Source: Clavelina lepadiformis
Lineage: Eukaryota > Chordata > Ascidiacea > Aplousobranchia > Clavelinidae
Direction: 5' to 3'
DNA length: 64,000 bases
Assembly (NCBI RefSeq): GCF_947623445.1
Contig: NC_135241.1
Location: 17,424,501 to 17,488,500, forward strand
This document shows positions 54,916 through 64,000 of this stretch, piece by piece. The notes beneath the pieces were generated by a model, which did no database searches, was not told where the DNA came from, and worked only from the letters and a program-made list of their open reading frames with translations. The position numbers and the translations under genes are program-made. Each line of letters starts with the position of its first letter. Within the stretch, counting starts at the first letter, position 1.

Positions 54916-57470
54916 TTAACTTAAGTGCTGGGAGTCTGCAACACATATGCAAAAAAGAAAGACTTGATGTAAAAATGACCTAATATTGATTGGGTAGAAG
55001 CAATGCTTTTTAAAATTTTATCAGAAAACCCTTTTCAGAAATGAAATTTTTGATGTGACCCAGCATCTTATTTTTGTATTTTACTACATTTGAAAGGCGC
55101 AAGCTGTAGCTAAAGACATTTTGAAAGTGGAAATTAAGCAATACATAGACATGGCGATGGTGCTTTCATCAATATAAACAAATTTTTTTGGTCTAATTAA
55201 GTTATTTTGCTATAGCCTAAATCATGGGTTTTTAATTATTTTTATCTTATTCAGGCCACCGAAGTTTCTGAGAGCAGTTTTACTCCCTACAAACAAATAC
55301 AGTATAACTAGGCTAGGTCTGTTGTCTAAGATTACACACAGGAGAAAGATAAAATGGATAAAACAATGCAAACGGTTAACTGCTTTAAAGGTATGTAAAA
55401 CTTAAAATTATGGTAAAATTTGGCAATGGGCAGACAAGATATATAAAGGATTTAATAGACAGCAGCATCCGACTTAATGTTTAACACAGTTCGCCATTGC
55501 TTAATGCAAAATTTGGATTTTTATATATAACTTTATGTTGTACTTAAAAAAGTGATAAAGTAATTGAACCACGACAAATGGATTGCCAAGAATTATACAC
55601 CTGTAACATATAATTATAAAGATTAGCTTGAACTAATAAATTTACAACGAACATACTGCATCTCATTTTCATATTTTCTACAGATATGAAAATATTTTTT
55701 TACCAAAAAAATTAATATTTGTACTCATTTTGAAAACTTCAATACATGTACTTAAACAAATTTAAAACATGACATATAATCGCATGATGCAACCGAAGAA
55801 AAAATTATGATCTAGTAGGTTACATATACCATGGTGTATTCCACTTGATGTGTACGCCGAAGCTCAGTTTGGCGTACATTACAAATACATCTTAGACATT
55901 ATGCCAGCTGCAATCTCTAAAAAAAGGAAAAATTGTGCTCTTTTTTGTCTAAACAAAAACAGAAGAGCAAAGTAAATTAGTAGTTGCCATGGTTGCGCCA
56001 AAACATGTATTTGCTGTGTATCACGTCAAGGTCGAAACAAATTCACCCCGCTCAAATAAATAAATTATAAATCACGTGAAATGCACCCTGATACATACAT
56101 GACATTAAGGTATACACATATAACTTTCAAAACAATAATATCAATAACAGTAAGAGCAACACTAATACTGTAGGCTGTGATTATTTTACCAGAAAAACTT
56201 TTCTGTTTAAAAGTAGACATACTATAGACAACCTTTGTTTGAATTTTATTTATGAAATATATTCGTAGGTGCAATACTTACGGTATATTATGTAGGTCTA
56301 CCGGCCATATTGCAGTGGGTGTATTTTGCAGCCTGGTAGACAATACACAAATCCTTTTGAGGTAAATTTTTTGGCAGTAAATGTGCTAAAAATAGAAGTT
56401 GTGCTCTTTTTCATCTGGTAAAGAAAAACCAAAATGAACATCATCTAGTTTTTAGATATTGCACCCTTCCCAAGTCGACGTTTGGGTGCAGGAAGCACAG
56501 CTTTAAAATTTTAAGGGTGCAAATGTCATGCTTCCCACAATTGTTCGCGCCGATTTAGAATAAACAAACCTGGCAAAGTTGGTTGTTTGAACGCCAATTT
56601 ATAACAAATAAACAAACAAATAAGGCTTCAGTATATGCAATCACGCAATAGCATGTGTCTCTGCACAATTTCTTGTTGTAAACTGCCATATTTTCCATTC
56701 CGTTTTGCACAATTTCTATGGTGTCCCATAGCCCAACAGTTCCCAAGTTATAATTCCTAGTGAGCTTTTCATGCGCACATTAGGTAAGGAATTTTGCATT
56801 TAATAACTTGGATAGAAGTTCTGTGCAATTAATTAGTCAAACTGCATAAATGTGCATTGGCAGTGTATAAAAACATAAAACAGTTTTAACATAGCAGTTT
56901 TAACTGAGCACATGCGAACATTTTATTATGTCGTCACCAATTGCAGAATGCTGGTTTTAAGTAGCACCCTGCAATTGGCGGCGTCTTGTTATTGCTAATT
57001 TGTAGTTTCAAGAGACAGGGGCGTTATCATAAGTACATTTGTTATTGTTGTACAGTAATCTGCTTTTTCCAAATAACATCTTGCTATATTTACTGCTTAC
57101 CGCCACCGGTACTGCTCAGTAAATGCCATGCTACTGTTCATGAAATAATGAACAGCAGACAGTCATTGCTCTAGTAGTAGTTGATTGCTGCTATATCCTC
57201 ACCTATATACATAATCTCTAAATATATAAAATACCTGTATTTAAATACCTGACATAAACAACACAATAATTTTTTCTAAAAATCAATGTACATTTTTCGG
57301 GTCTAATATACAAGTGCACAACCAGATGTCATAGTTTGAGCAGCTGTTAGGGTCAAAACCATCCTGTGGTCGTGCACTTGCTAGGCTTACTAGACCACAT
57401 TTATCTTGGAAAAATCCACATTAGCCGCTCACTTCTTTAAAATCTGACCTACTACTGCAGTACTGATCAC
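54916..57470. other. Upstream of LAS1L, intergenic
   Basis: AT-rich. At about 56939-56980 a short inverted pair (CCAATTGCAG/CTGCAATTGG) brackets about 25 bases. No gene, RNA gene or complete transposon recognised. Confidence 0.4.
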
Positions 57471-58194
57471 TAAGGCCATTTTTATATGACCTTAAAAAAT
57501 CAATAATATGACTTTATTTTTTGGAAAATATGACTTTATATGACTTTATGTGAAAATGGTGTATTTTTACATGCGAACAACATCACTCACGGAACTAAAG
57601 AGTAAAACATACGCAACATAACAGTAATACACATCCATTTTTATTTTAAACCACTGTTGTAGTACAGTTTCATGTATAGTGTGGAATGTTAGAGTCTTTG
57701 AAGTTACGATTTGGACGTAAAAATGACTTTAGTAAGGAAAATGAGCGCTCCACATATGCTGATGTGGGTTGACACTTCTGCAGTTTTGCATAAAGCGCTG
57801 GTGAAATGTCTTGTCTTTGTAGCTCCATAATTTGTTTCACATCGTTTTTGTCCAATCGCTTCTTAATGTAATTTTTGAGCTCAAGCGGATCTTTTCCAAA
57901 ATCAAGGGCATTTAGATCAGCATGGGCCTCTTTGATGGTGTACGTACAACTTTCCATTTTGAGTATTAAGTTTGAAATATTAATTCTATAAATATTAACT
58001 TTATAACTCAAAAATACGACTATATCACTTAAAAAACTGATTTATGACCTAACCAAGAAAATATGACTTTATATGACTTCATACCGTAACTTTCTTAATA
58101 TACCTCATAGGGATGCGGTTTTTGCGTTAAAACTGATTTCACGACTTACTGATGCATAGAAAAAAATATGACTTTAATGACTTTAAATGGCCTT
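57471..58194 (-). mobile_element. hAT element remnant with TAAGGCCATTT termini and a transposase C-terminus
   Basis: The left end TAAGGCCATTTTTATATGAC and the reverse complement of the right end, TAAGGCCATTTAAAGTCATT, share an 11-bp perfect TIR. Subterminal regions repeat ATATGACTTTA. On the minus strand, 58011-57670 encodes 113 aa ending in PTSAYVERSFSLLKSFLRPN and NIPHYT, the hAT C-terminal dimerisation motif. The catalytic core is gone. Flanking octamers (CTGATCAC and CATCACAA) do not match well, so the insertion is old or the ends are slightly misplaced. Confidence 0.75.
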
Positions 58195-59940
58195 ACATCA
58201 CAAACAGATTAAAACTTACATAGCCCCAAGATTTTTTGATAAGGTGTCATGTTAGGATAGATAAATTTGTAGTTAGAACAAAAAATGTTAGCTTGCATAT
58301 GACCTGAATGAAGACTAAATAGGTGCACATTTGGCCTGCATACTTGTGTTATCGGGTCAGCACACTCGAGATTTCGGCGAATCCTGCCATACGAAATACA
58401 GACCGGGTAGCTGATAAACCCTTAGCACACCGGAATCTTTTCATGGAAGAATTCCATTCTGGTATTAAATCGATCCATCCACGAGAACGCTACCCTTTCT
58501 GTGGCAGAAATCATCAATACCTCCAGTCCCAGCAGCACCCACTACGATGGATGAGTGGGAGAACTGTTTAAGACGGAAACCTTGCCGACTTTTGTGAAAT
58601 TCTTAAAATCCGTAAATACGGTAAAACAAAGCTTACAAACTTTGAAAACCCTTTAAGTTTTTTAAGTCCATTTTTACCCAATTCACAAGAAAAGTTGAAA
58701 GTATTCATAAGCTTATGTGTTCTCTGATTTTTTTTTAGTTTTTATCAGCTTTAAAAAAGGCACATTCAGAGTTTGGTGACTGTGTTACCATTCTGGTGTC
58801 GTGAAATATTCTGTCCTCTATCGTGCCAAATATTGTCCCCCCTTTGTGACGTAATAAGTTCATTCATTCAATACGTAATAAGCTCAACACACAACTAGCT
58901 TACAGAACTTGCAGGCAGAAGTAGGCCAACACCTGTGACCTGTAAACAGTATTTTGTTTGCCATTATACATGCATTCGCAAAAGCTACCTTATCATAGTA
59001 TTCAGCCACTGAATAGGGGCACGTTTTTTGCTGCGTAAAATCCTTTTATCAGACAATGAATTTATCACGTCACAATGAGCGTCAATATTTGGCAGCAGGT
59101 TACTATTTGACACTACACCCCCCGAAATAATCTGTCCCCCGATTACGACGTAAAATGAGTAGTATGACTTTGTAGAATGCATTCCTTTAGCGTTTGCAAT
59201 GCGTTTGTTATATCGTTATCTTGTGTGATACTACTTTCCCATTCAACCGGAATGACGGATTTCAGTGTAATATATTTTATGAAGAGTTGGTTATTAGCTT
59301 AAATGTTATTTTCGATCACAAGCTTTTCAAAATAGATGTAATCACCATTTGCATCAACCACGTGATTGCATTCCGTGATACCATATTATTAACCAAGAGT
59401 GAAATTTAGCAAAACGTTTTCATATCTGACGAGCTTATTAAAGTACTGTATAGTGGTTTAGTTCGATGATTAAGCAGCTGGATCTCTTCTGAGCCAAAAA
59501 ACGGTTCTTGTCTTGTCGCTTCTTGTCATCTGATCAGTCTGTATTCATTGATTTAATCATGTTATGAGTTTCATTTGACTTATTTTCACTTTGAAGTGCT
59601 CGCGATAAGCTTGGCAGATATGTATCAATATAATATCTATGCAAACCCAAACAGGCTATAGTTGTGATGATATTATAAATAATGTAATATACAGATTAAA
59701 TAAGATAAAAAAAATTTCGTCTTCGAACATCGGCTTACCCAAGCCTAACACTTCGTCATGATAACTTCCTGATTATTGTTTTAAAGTTGTGACGTAGTTG
59801 TCGTGCTTGCCGTTTTTGCATGCGTTTAGTTTGCAGTATAAGTTTTCATTAGCGTTTATTATTATTTGTATCAGTAATATTATGCAGTTGACAATAAGCA
59901 AAAAGTCTACTAAGATCAATGCTACAAAATGGACATCTTT
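58195..59940. other. Intergenic, no gene recognised
   Basis: Two loosely similar stretches (about 58795-58870 and 59090-59165) share TGTCCCCC and GACGTAA motifs, suggesting degraded repeat ends. No coding signature. Confidence 0.35.
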
Positions 59941-60030
59941 ATGCTGTTGCTGTCCCAATGTCTAAATGTAATCGTTCAAAGAAGCTTCAATATAATCAAT
60001 TTATACAGTTGTCATTCTTGTGAAAACTAC
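59940..60030 (+). repeat. Dispersed repeat fragment, copy 1
   Basis: Contains ATGCTGTTGCTGTC, then GAAGCTTCAATATAATCA and TTATACAGTTGTCATTC. The same order recurs at 62418-62506. Both copies are followed by further weakly similar sequence containing GAAGTGGG. Confidence 0.65.
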
Positions 60031-60374
60031 TGTTGAATTCAATTTGAAGAAGTTCAGGGTCAAGTTAGACAACTTTGTTGTCATCTTAATAAGACAATAA
60101 TTCGTTAAGGTGAACAATTAAGTCCAAGGTTGAGAAAAGCAGACAACGACCTTATGAGATTCATATACCATCACCCGCAATAAACAATTTGACAAGCAAA
60201 CATTGTATTGAAGTGGGTCAACCTGTCAAGTTCAACAACCAGAAACCACCCATTCCATTACATAGTGTTGTTTGGAAGAGTTCTAAACTCAAATCTATAG
60301 CTAACCTATAAAATTGGGTAAAATTTCTGTTTATGATAATGTTGTGCGGTTGGTCATTGGGCTAAAAAATGACT

Positions 60375-60616
60375 AGAGGAAAGTGGGGCAGGACGGGACA
60401 CTTAACTTCAATCAGTATTTTAAAGAATTCCCTTTTATCAATTTTGCTAACTTTGACACCATAATATACCTTAGGTGCACCACTACCAACAAGCATAATA
60501 TTAGACTCGGCCAAAATCACACGCCGCCGTAATTAAAAAAATAAAATTAAATTAAATTGTCCCATCTTGCTTCACACCTAGGGCAGGACGGGACACCCGT
60601 CCCGTCCTACCCCATT
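60375..60616. repeat. GGCAGGACGGGAC inverted/direct repeat block
   Basis: GGGGCAGGACGGGACACTTA at the left and AGGGCAGGACGGGACACCCG, followed by CCGTCCCGTCCTACCCC, at the right. The terminal inverted match (GGGGCAGGACGGGAC with GTCCCGTCCTACCCC) suggests a MITE of about 235 bp with an inner direct copy. No target duplication resolved. Confidence 0.5.
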
Positions 60617-60938
60617 ATCACCAAACTCGATTTGAGCTTTAATTATGCAGGTATTTCGTAAGGTTTGGAATTCTATAACCACCACTGACGCACAGTATGC
60701 TGATAATGAAGCCATTTTCTATGTTTTTTGTACTTAATACTCCGAAATATTTCATATTATCTTACTCTAATTTATGCCTGCCACTGAAGCATTGCGTTAA
60801 AACAATAAACAAGTAATCAATTGTAATAACGAATATATACAGCACTGACAATATCTTGTCATATCAAAAAACGATTTGTCTCTATTTGCAGCACACATAG
60901 GCGAATAACATTAGCCAACAATGAGGCAGAATGACAGG

Positions 60939-61440
60939 CTACTTTTTTGCGCAAAAGTCACACACAAAATTGCCATGTCCAGGATAAGCAGAGCAGTTTT
61001 CATGACACCACTTTTTGCACAAAGAACACTGGATCCAGTCTTCTTTCGGTGGATGTATATACAATTCACTGCAAATCAGACATTCATAGCTTCCGGAAAA
61101 TTGCAATTGCTTCTTGTTCCTTTTATGGATAGATTTGTTTGAGGAAGGAACTTTGCTCTTTGAAAGTAAAATTTTCTTGAAAGGTGAATTGGTCAGCACC
61201 TGCGACTTCATGGCTTTCCTCTTCCGGGTGGTCAGTTTCGCATCAGGAAGTGGAGAGATGTCCATCACATGCACCCTGGTGGAAGGGCCATCAGTCAGCT
61301 GCACTTCCGATTGAACTGCAATATGCGCACTGGTGGTAGGGCCATCACTAAGCAGAATACCCCCGAGCCTTTCAGCTGCAGCCTGATCGCTGATAGTAAA
61401 GTCACCACTCTGCTGCAGGCTTGCAACTACAACAACTGCA
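60939..61440 (-). CDS. PHD-finger ORF, probably the C-terminal exon of a transposon or orphan gene
   Basis: The minus-strand frame 61304-60939 (121 aa) ends in a C4HC3 PHD-type zinc finger: CLIC, CSLC, HENC and CDFC in order, with the W-C-H spacing of PHD domains. The same frame stays open upstream to about 61440, adding SGDFTISDQAAAERLGG and an imperfect repeat, SDGPTTSAHI then TDGPSTRVHV. Lys-rich TRKRKAMKSQ could be a nuclear signal. PHD fingers of this spacing (WIQCSLCKKWCHENC) occur at the C-terminus of some invertebrate pogo/Tigger-type transposases as well as host genes. The adjacent pogo remnant (61877-63110) is on the opposite strand, so they are not one gene. Upstream exons not found. 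Confidence 0.55.
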
Positions 61441-61876
61441 ACAATTTAAACTGGTGCAAAAATCAATGTAATAAAACAGACCAAAAGTTGTTTCATGAAA
61501 AGCGTTTTCAATGTCTTTAGATACTGTTTTAATGAAAAATATCAGAAAATGATTTGCATAAACATATTTGAGATATGTCTTCCTATCGATTCGTCCCTCG
61601 ATTAATCGACATTCGATTACCCGGTCGTTCCATTTTGCTATAGCATTTCAAAATTAGATGGCTTTTTAACTTGCTGTTGGACGAATTTACTTCACAGTAA
61701 ATCCAATCCTCACAATGTCGTTAAACGCCATTAAATAGTCTATTACATCACTATTAAAACAATCAGGGGCTGCTTTCCTGCGGTGGAGTCAGCTATCGAA
61801 TTGTAACTATACGCTGTACCCAACCGGTAGCTTTAATTGTTAAAGTTTTGAGATGAATTCATGTTCGAAAGGCAAC

Positions 61877-63110
61877 ATGAAACGTAAAAGAATTGTTTTA
61901 TCTGTGGAATACAAGCTGAAGGTATGTGATATGGTACGGAAAAAAATTCCTAAAACGAAAGTATGTTGAAATACAACATCGGAAAGTCAACTGTCAATGA
62001 CATTTGCAAGAGCGAAGAAAGCCTAAAGAACTTCAAGATGGCAAAATGTTAAATAAGAATATCAAAGTCTGTTAAAGCCACCAAAGCTATGAAAGTTGGA
62101 ATGTACTCTAGATGGGACAGTGCACTTTACATGTGGTTTCGACAGCAACGTGAAAAGGGAATTCCACTGACTGGTCCAATTCTCTTAGAAGAGGCCTCTG
62201 AATTTCACAGCTTTCTCTATGCTGAGAGTCCTATAAGCCTGTGATAAATATATCAATTAATATAATATAAAATTGTGTACGACATAGAATTCTCGTCTAG
62301 CGAATCAGCGAAGCATAACACTGCGTGACGTAGTCGATTGCTTCGTACTTACTGTGTGTGCATTTTGATTTATTCAGCCTTTTGGCTATTACGTTCAACG
62401 CCGCAACATGTCTTTATGCTGTTGCTGTCACAATGTTCTATCTTGATTTATTCGTTCAATGAAGCTTCAATATAATCAGATTATACAGTTGTCATTCCTG
62501 TGTTATTATTGCTGAAGTCTATCAAAGTTCACTGTTGAGATATACACAAGTAAACAGACTTTGTAAGGAAGTGGGCAAACCTTACAGGTTGAGGTACCAT
62601 ACACCACTTTTCATTACAAGCCTTTTAACGCAAGTTATGGTTTCCAATGGCGGTTTTCCAAACGCTTTGACATCTAAAGTCTTGCCATTGCTGGAGAAAA
62701 AATTAGTGCTAACTGCCAATGTTGTTTCCGCTGACGAATTTGTCAATTCCTTCAAAAAAACTTACAGATGGTTATCCTTGGATCAAATTTTTAATTGTGA
62801 TGAGACAGGTCTCTGACTTTGACTCACTTTGACTACGATCCACCTGTGACAAAAAAAGCTAAAGAGCGTGTAACAATTAATGTTTGTTCTAATGTAAGTG
62901 GTTCCATTAAACTGCCATTGTTGTTTATGGGCAAGGCAAATAATCCCCGTTGCTTTCGTGGAATTGACAAATCGACATTACCCGTTGCGTAAAACGCAAA
63001 AATTACAATGCTCTGTTCGTCATTCAGAGGCAATGCTGATGTTTTACAATTTGCCTGACGTGACTCCGTTTTTAGCCGGAGGCAGCAGCTTCAAACACTT
63101 CCACATTGAT
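61877..63110 (+). pseudogene. pogo/Tigger transposase remnant, broken
   Basis: Block 1 (61877 to about 62240) starts MKRKRIVLSVEYKLKV, a CENP-B/Tigger N-terminal helix-turn-helix, continues with IGKSTVNDICK and then RWDSALYMWFRQQREKG, with at least one frameshift and an internal TAA. A gap of about 300 bp containing a dispersed repeat follows. Block 2 (about 62545-63110) has GFPNALTSKV, the catalytic FNCDETGL (first Asp near 62799) and, across frameshifts, KERVTINVCSNVSGSIKLPLLFMGKANNPRCF and IDKSTLP. The later DDE residues are not visible. In an active pogo element this protein cuts and reinserts DNA at TA; here it cannot be produced. Confidence 0.75.
62418..62506 (+). repeat. Dispersed repeat fragment, copy 2, splitting a transposase pseudogene
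   Basis: Homologous to 59940-60030. It lies in the non-coding gap between the two halves of the pogo/Tigger transposase remnant, so it either belongs to the same element family or was inserted into it. Confidence 0.6.
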
Positions 63111-63669
63111 ACGACTTCGTGAGTTAGTTGCTGAAAAATGAGAATCGTCCCACAAACAATCTAAAATTTATTCATTTTTCAGTAGATTTACTGTTGCAAC
63201 TGATGTAGTGTAACAGTGATGTATTACAACAGACAAGCGGAAGCGGCCAATTTCTTGCTAAAATTTTAACTTCTAACAGTTTTTATACTGTAGGCCTACC
63301 ATTACCATAAATGTCTTGTGTTTTCGTTTCGTTTTGACTTAGATGTAACAATTCAATTATCCGTTTTTTTTGCTTATCCGGTCACGTTTCTGAAAACATT
63401 GTCCCAACTAGACCGGATATAATCGAGGAAGCACTTATCACAAACTTAGCATATCATAAATAATAATCAATCTAACATCGCCATCTTTGTGACCAGCTTG
63501 TTTGCTATCGGTATACTTTGGAAAGTTACTAAACTGTTATCAAAACAGTTTGAAAACATTCTCTGCTCATAAAGGTATTAAACGAACTCACGATCTATAC
63601 AGAACAGCCTACAGAATATACTTTACAGCCTGCAATATTGCACGATCTTGAAAACTTGTCAGAGGAAAT

Positions 63670-63675
63670 TTTATT
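63670..63675 (-). terminator. Poly(A) signal of the serine protease gene
   Basis: TTTATT on the plus strand reads AATAAA on the minus strand, 40 bases past the protease stop codon. Confidence 0.6.
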
Positions 63676-63714
63676 TCATTTCCATGAAAGTATGCGCATT
63701 GGTAACAATGTTAA

Positions 63715-63873
63715 TTAAATGTCAGCGTTGCTCTGAATCCAGCTGTAGACTGCGCTGTTCTTGGACCAAGCGGATGGATAGGTTTCAGTACATCCACTTG
63801 CGCCCCAAGAAGTGTTTCCAACAAGAACCCAATTACCGCCATCGTTAACAGCAAGAGGTCCGCCGGAATCACC
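63715..63873 (-). CDS. 3'-terminal exon of a trypsin/chymotrypsin-like (S1) serine protease, partial
   Basis: The minus-strand exon begins after an acceptor (TTTACAG; AG at 63875-63874) with GDSGGPLAV, the catalytic-serine motif of S1 proteases, in phase 0. It continues NWVLVGNTSWGASGCTETYPSAWSKNSAVYSWIQSNADI and ends at TAA (53 codons with the stop). The WGASGC and pre-terminal W(I)Q pattern match the secreted chymotrypsin-like fold. His and Asp catalytic residues and the signal peptide lie in upstream exons beyond the right edge of the window. An AATAAA lies 40 bases downstream. Confidence 0.9.
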   Translation of the reverse strand, partial: GDSGGPLAVNDGGNWVLVGNTSWGASGCTETYPSAWSKNSAVYSWIQSNADI

Positions 63874-64000
63874 CTGTAAATGAAAGATAGTCAGGTTATT
63901 TAGCAGTATAAGCTTAGTTATAATGTTTTATTAATTTTTCGTTTTGTACATGCTACAATTTATGTTTGTTTTTACGATAAATACCTAAATATTATTTTAA

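Noticed and set aside
57463..58202. 8-bp target duplication for the TAAGGCC hAT remnant
   Set aside because: The flanking octamers CTGATCAC and CATCACAA do not match well enough to claim a duplication.
1..64000. CRISPR arrays, bacterial operons, ribosome binding sites, rRNA or intact tRNA genes
   Set aside because: None seen. The sequence is eukaryotic nuclear DNA with spliceosomal introns; the only tRNA-like signal is the SINE head at 23061-23122 (-).

Overview
This is a eukaryotic, AT-rich genomic window. Genes are split by short to medium spliceosomal introns and embedded in many small DNA transposons. The proteins (a PX-SH3-RhoGAP of the ARHGAP32/33 type, LIG3, LAS1L, NDUFS2, an S1 protease, and selectin-type CCP/sushi domains) point to an animal. 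Gene density, intron sizes and the expanded CCP proteins suggest an invertebrate chordate, with an ascidian tunicate as best guess; this is inference, because no lineage-specific marker was tested.

Layout. (1) 107-14228 (+): a complete ARHGAP32/33-like Rho GTPase-activating protein in 17 coding exons with consistent phases, 1661 aa, plus an alternative terminal exon at 9198-9327. Its introns hold a perfect 36-bp inverted repeat, a pogo/Tigger-type element and a second MITE. (2) 14.2-24.6 kb: gene-poor repeat territory with a TTA-flanked TIR element carrying a decayed orphan ORF, a duplicated approx. 350-bp repeat, a tRNA-derived SINE and another pogo-like MITE. (3) 24623-27184 (-): DNA ligase III in a single 853-codon reading frame. 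(4) 28716-34224: three DNA transposons nested inside one another. The outer two are hAT-like with perfect 8-bp target duplications; the innermost carries transposase-like and DUF4806-like coding exons. (5) 34.5-41.1 kb: two more hAT MITEs with CTAG-centred targets and a second decayed copy of the orphan ORF. (6) 41333-46888 (+): 17 exons that join in frame into an 894-aa protein: RIPK-like kinase, linker, one membrane helix, four six-cysteine CCP domains and an unrecognised Cys-rich tail. The predicted topology is type II (kinase inside, CCPs outside). This is the most interesting object in the window. (7) 48899-52932 (-): NDUFS2, 14 exons, 471 aa. (8) 53341-54915 (-): LAS1L-like rRNA-processing endonuclease, single exon. 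(9) 57-63 kb: hAT and pogo/Tigger transposase remnants and a PHD-finger ORF. (10) 63715-63873 (-): the last exon of a trypsin-like serine protease running off the right edge.

The host genes have unrelated housekeeping or signalling roles: actin/Rho control, nuclear and mitochondrial DNA repair, complex I assembly, ribosomal ITS2 processing. They do not form one pathway. The kinase-CCP gene stands apart as a candidate recognition receptor. All splice models were derived by eye from GT/AG sites, reading-frame continuity and remembered family features, with no transcript evidence.
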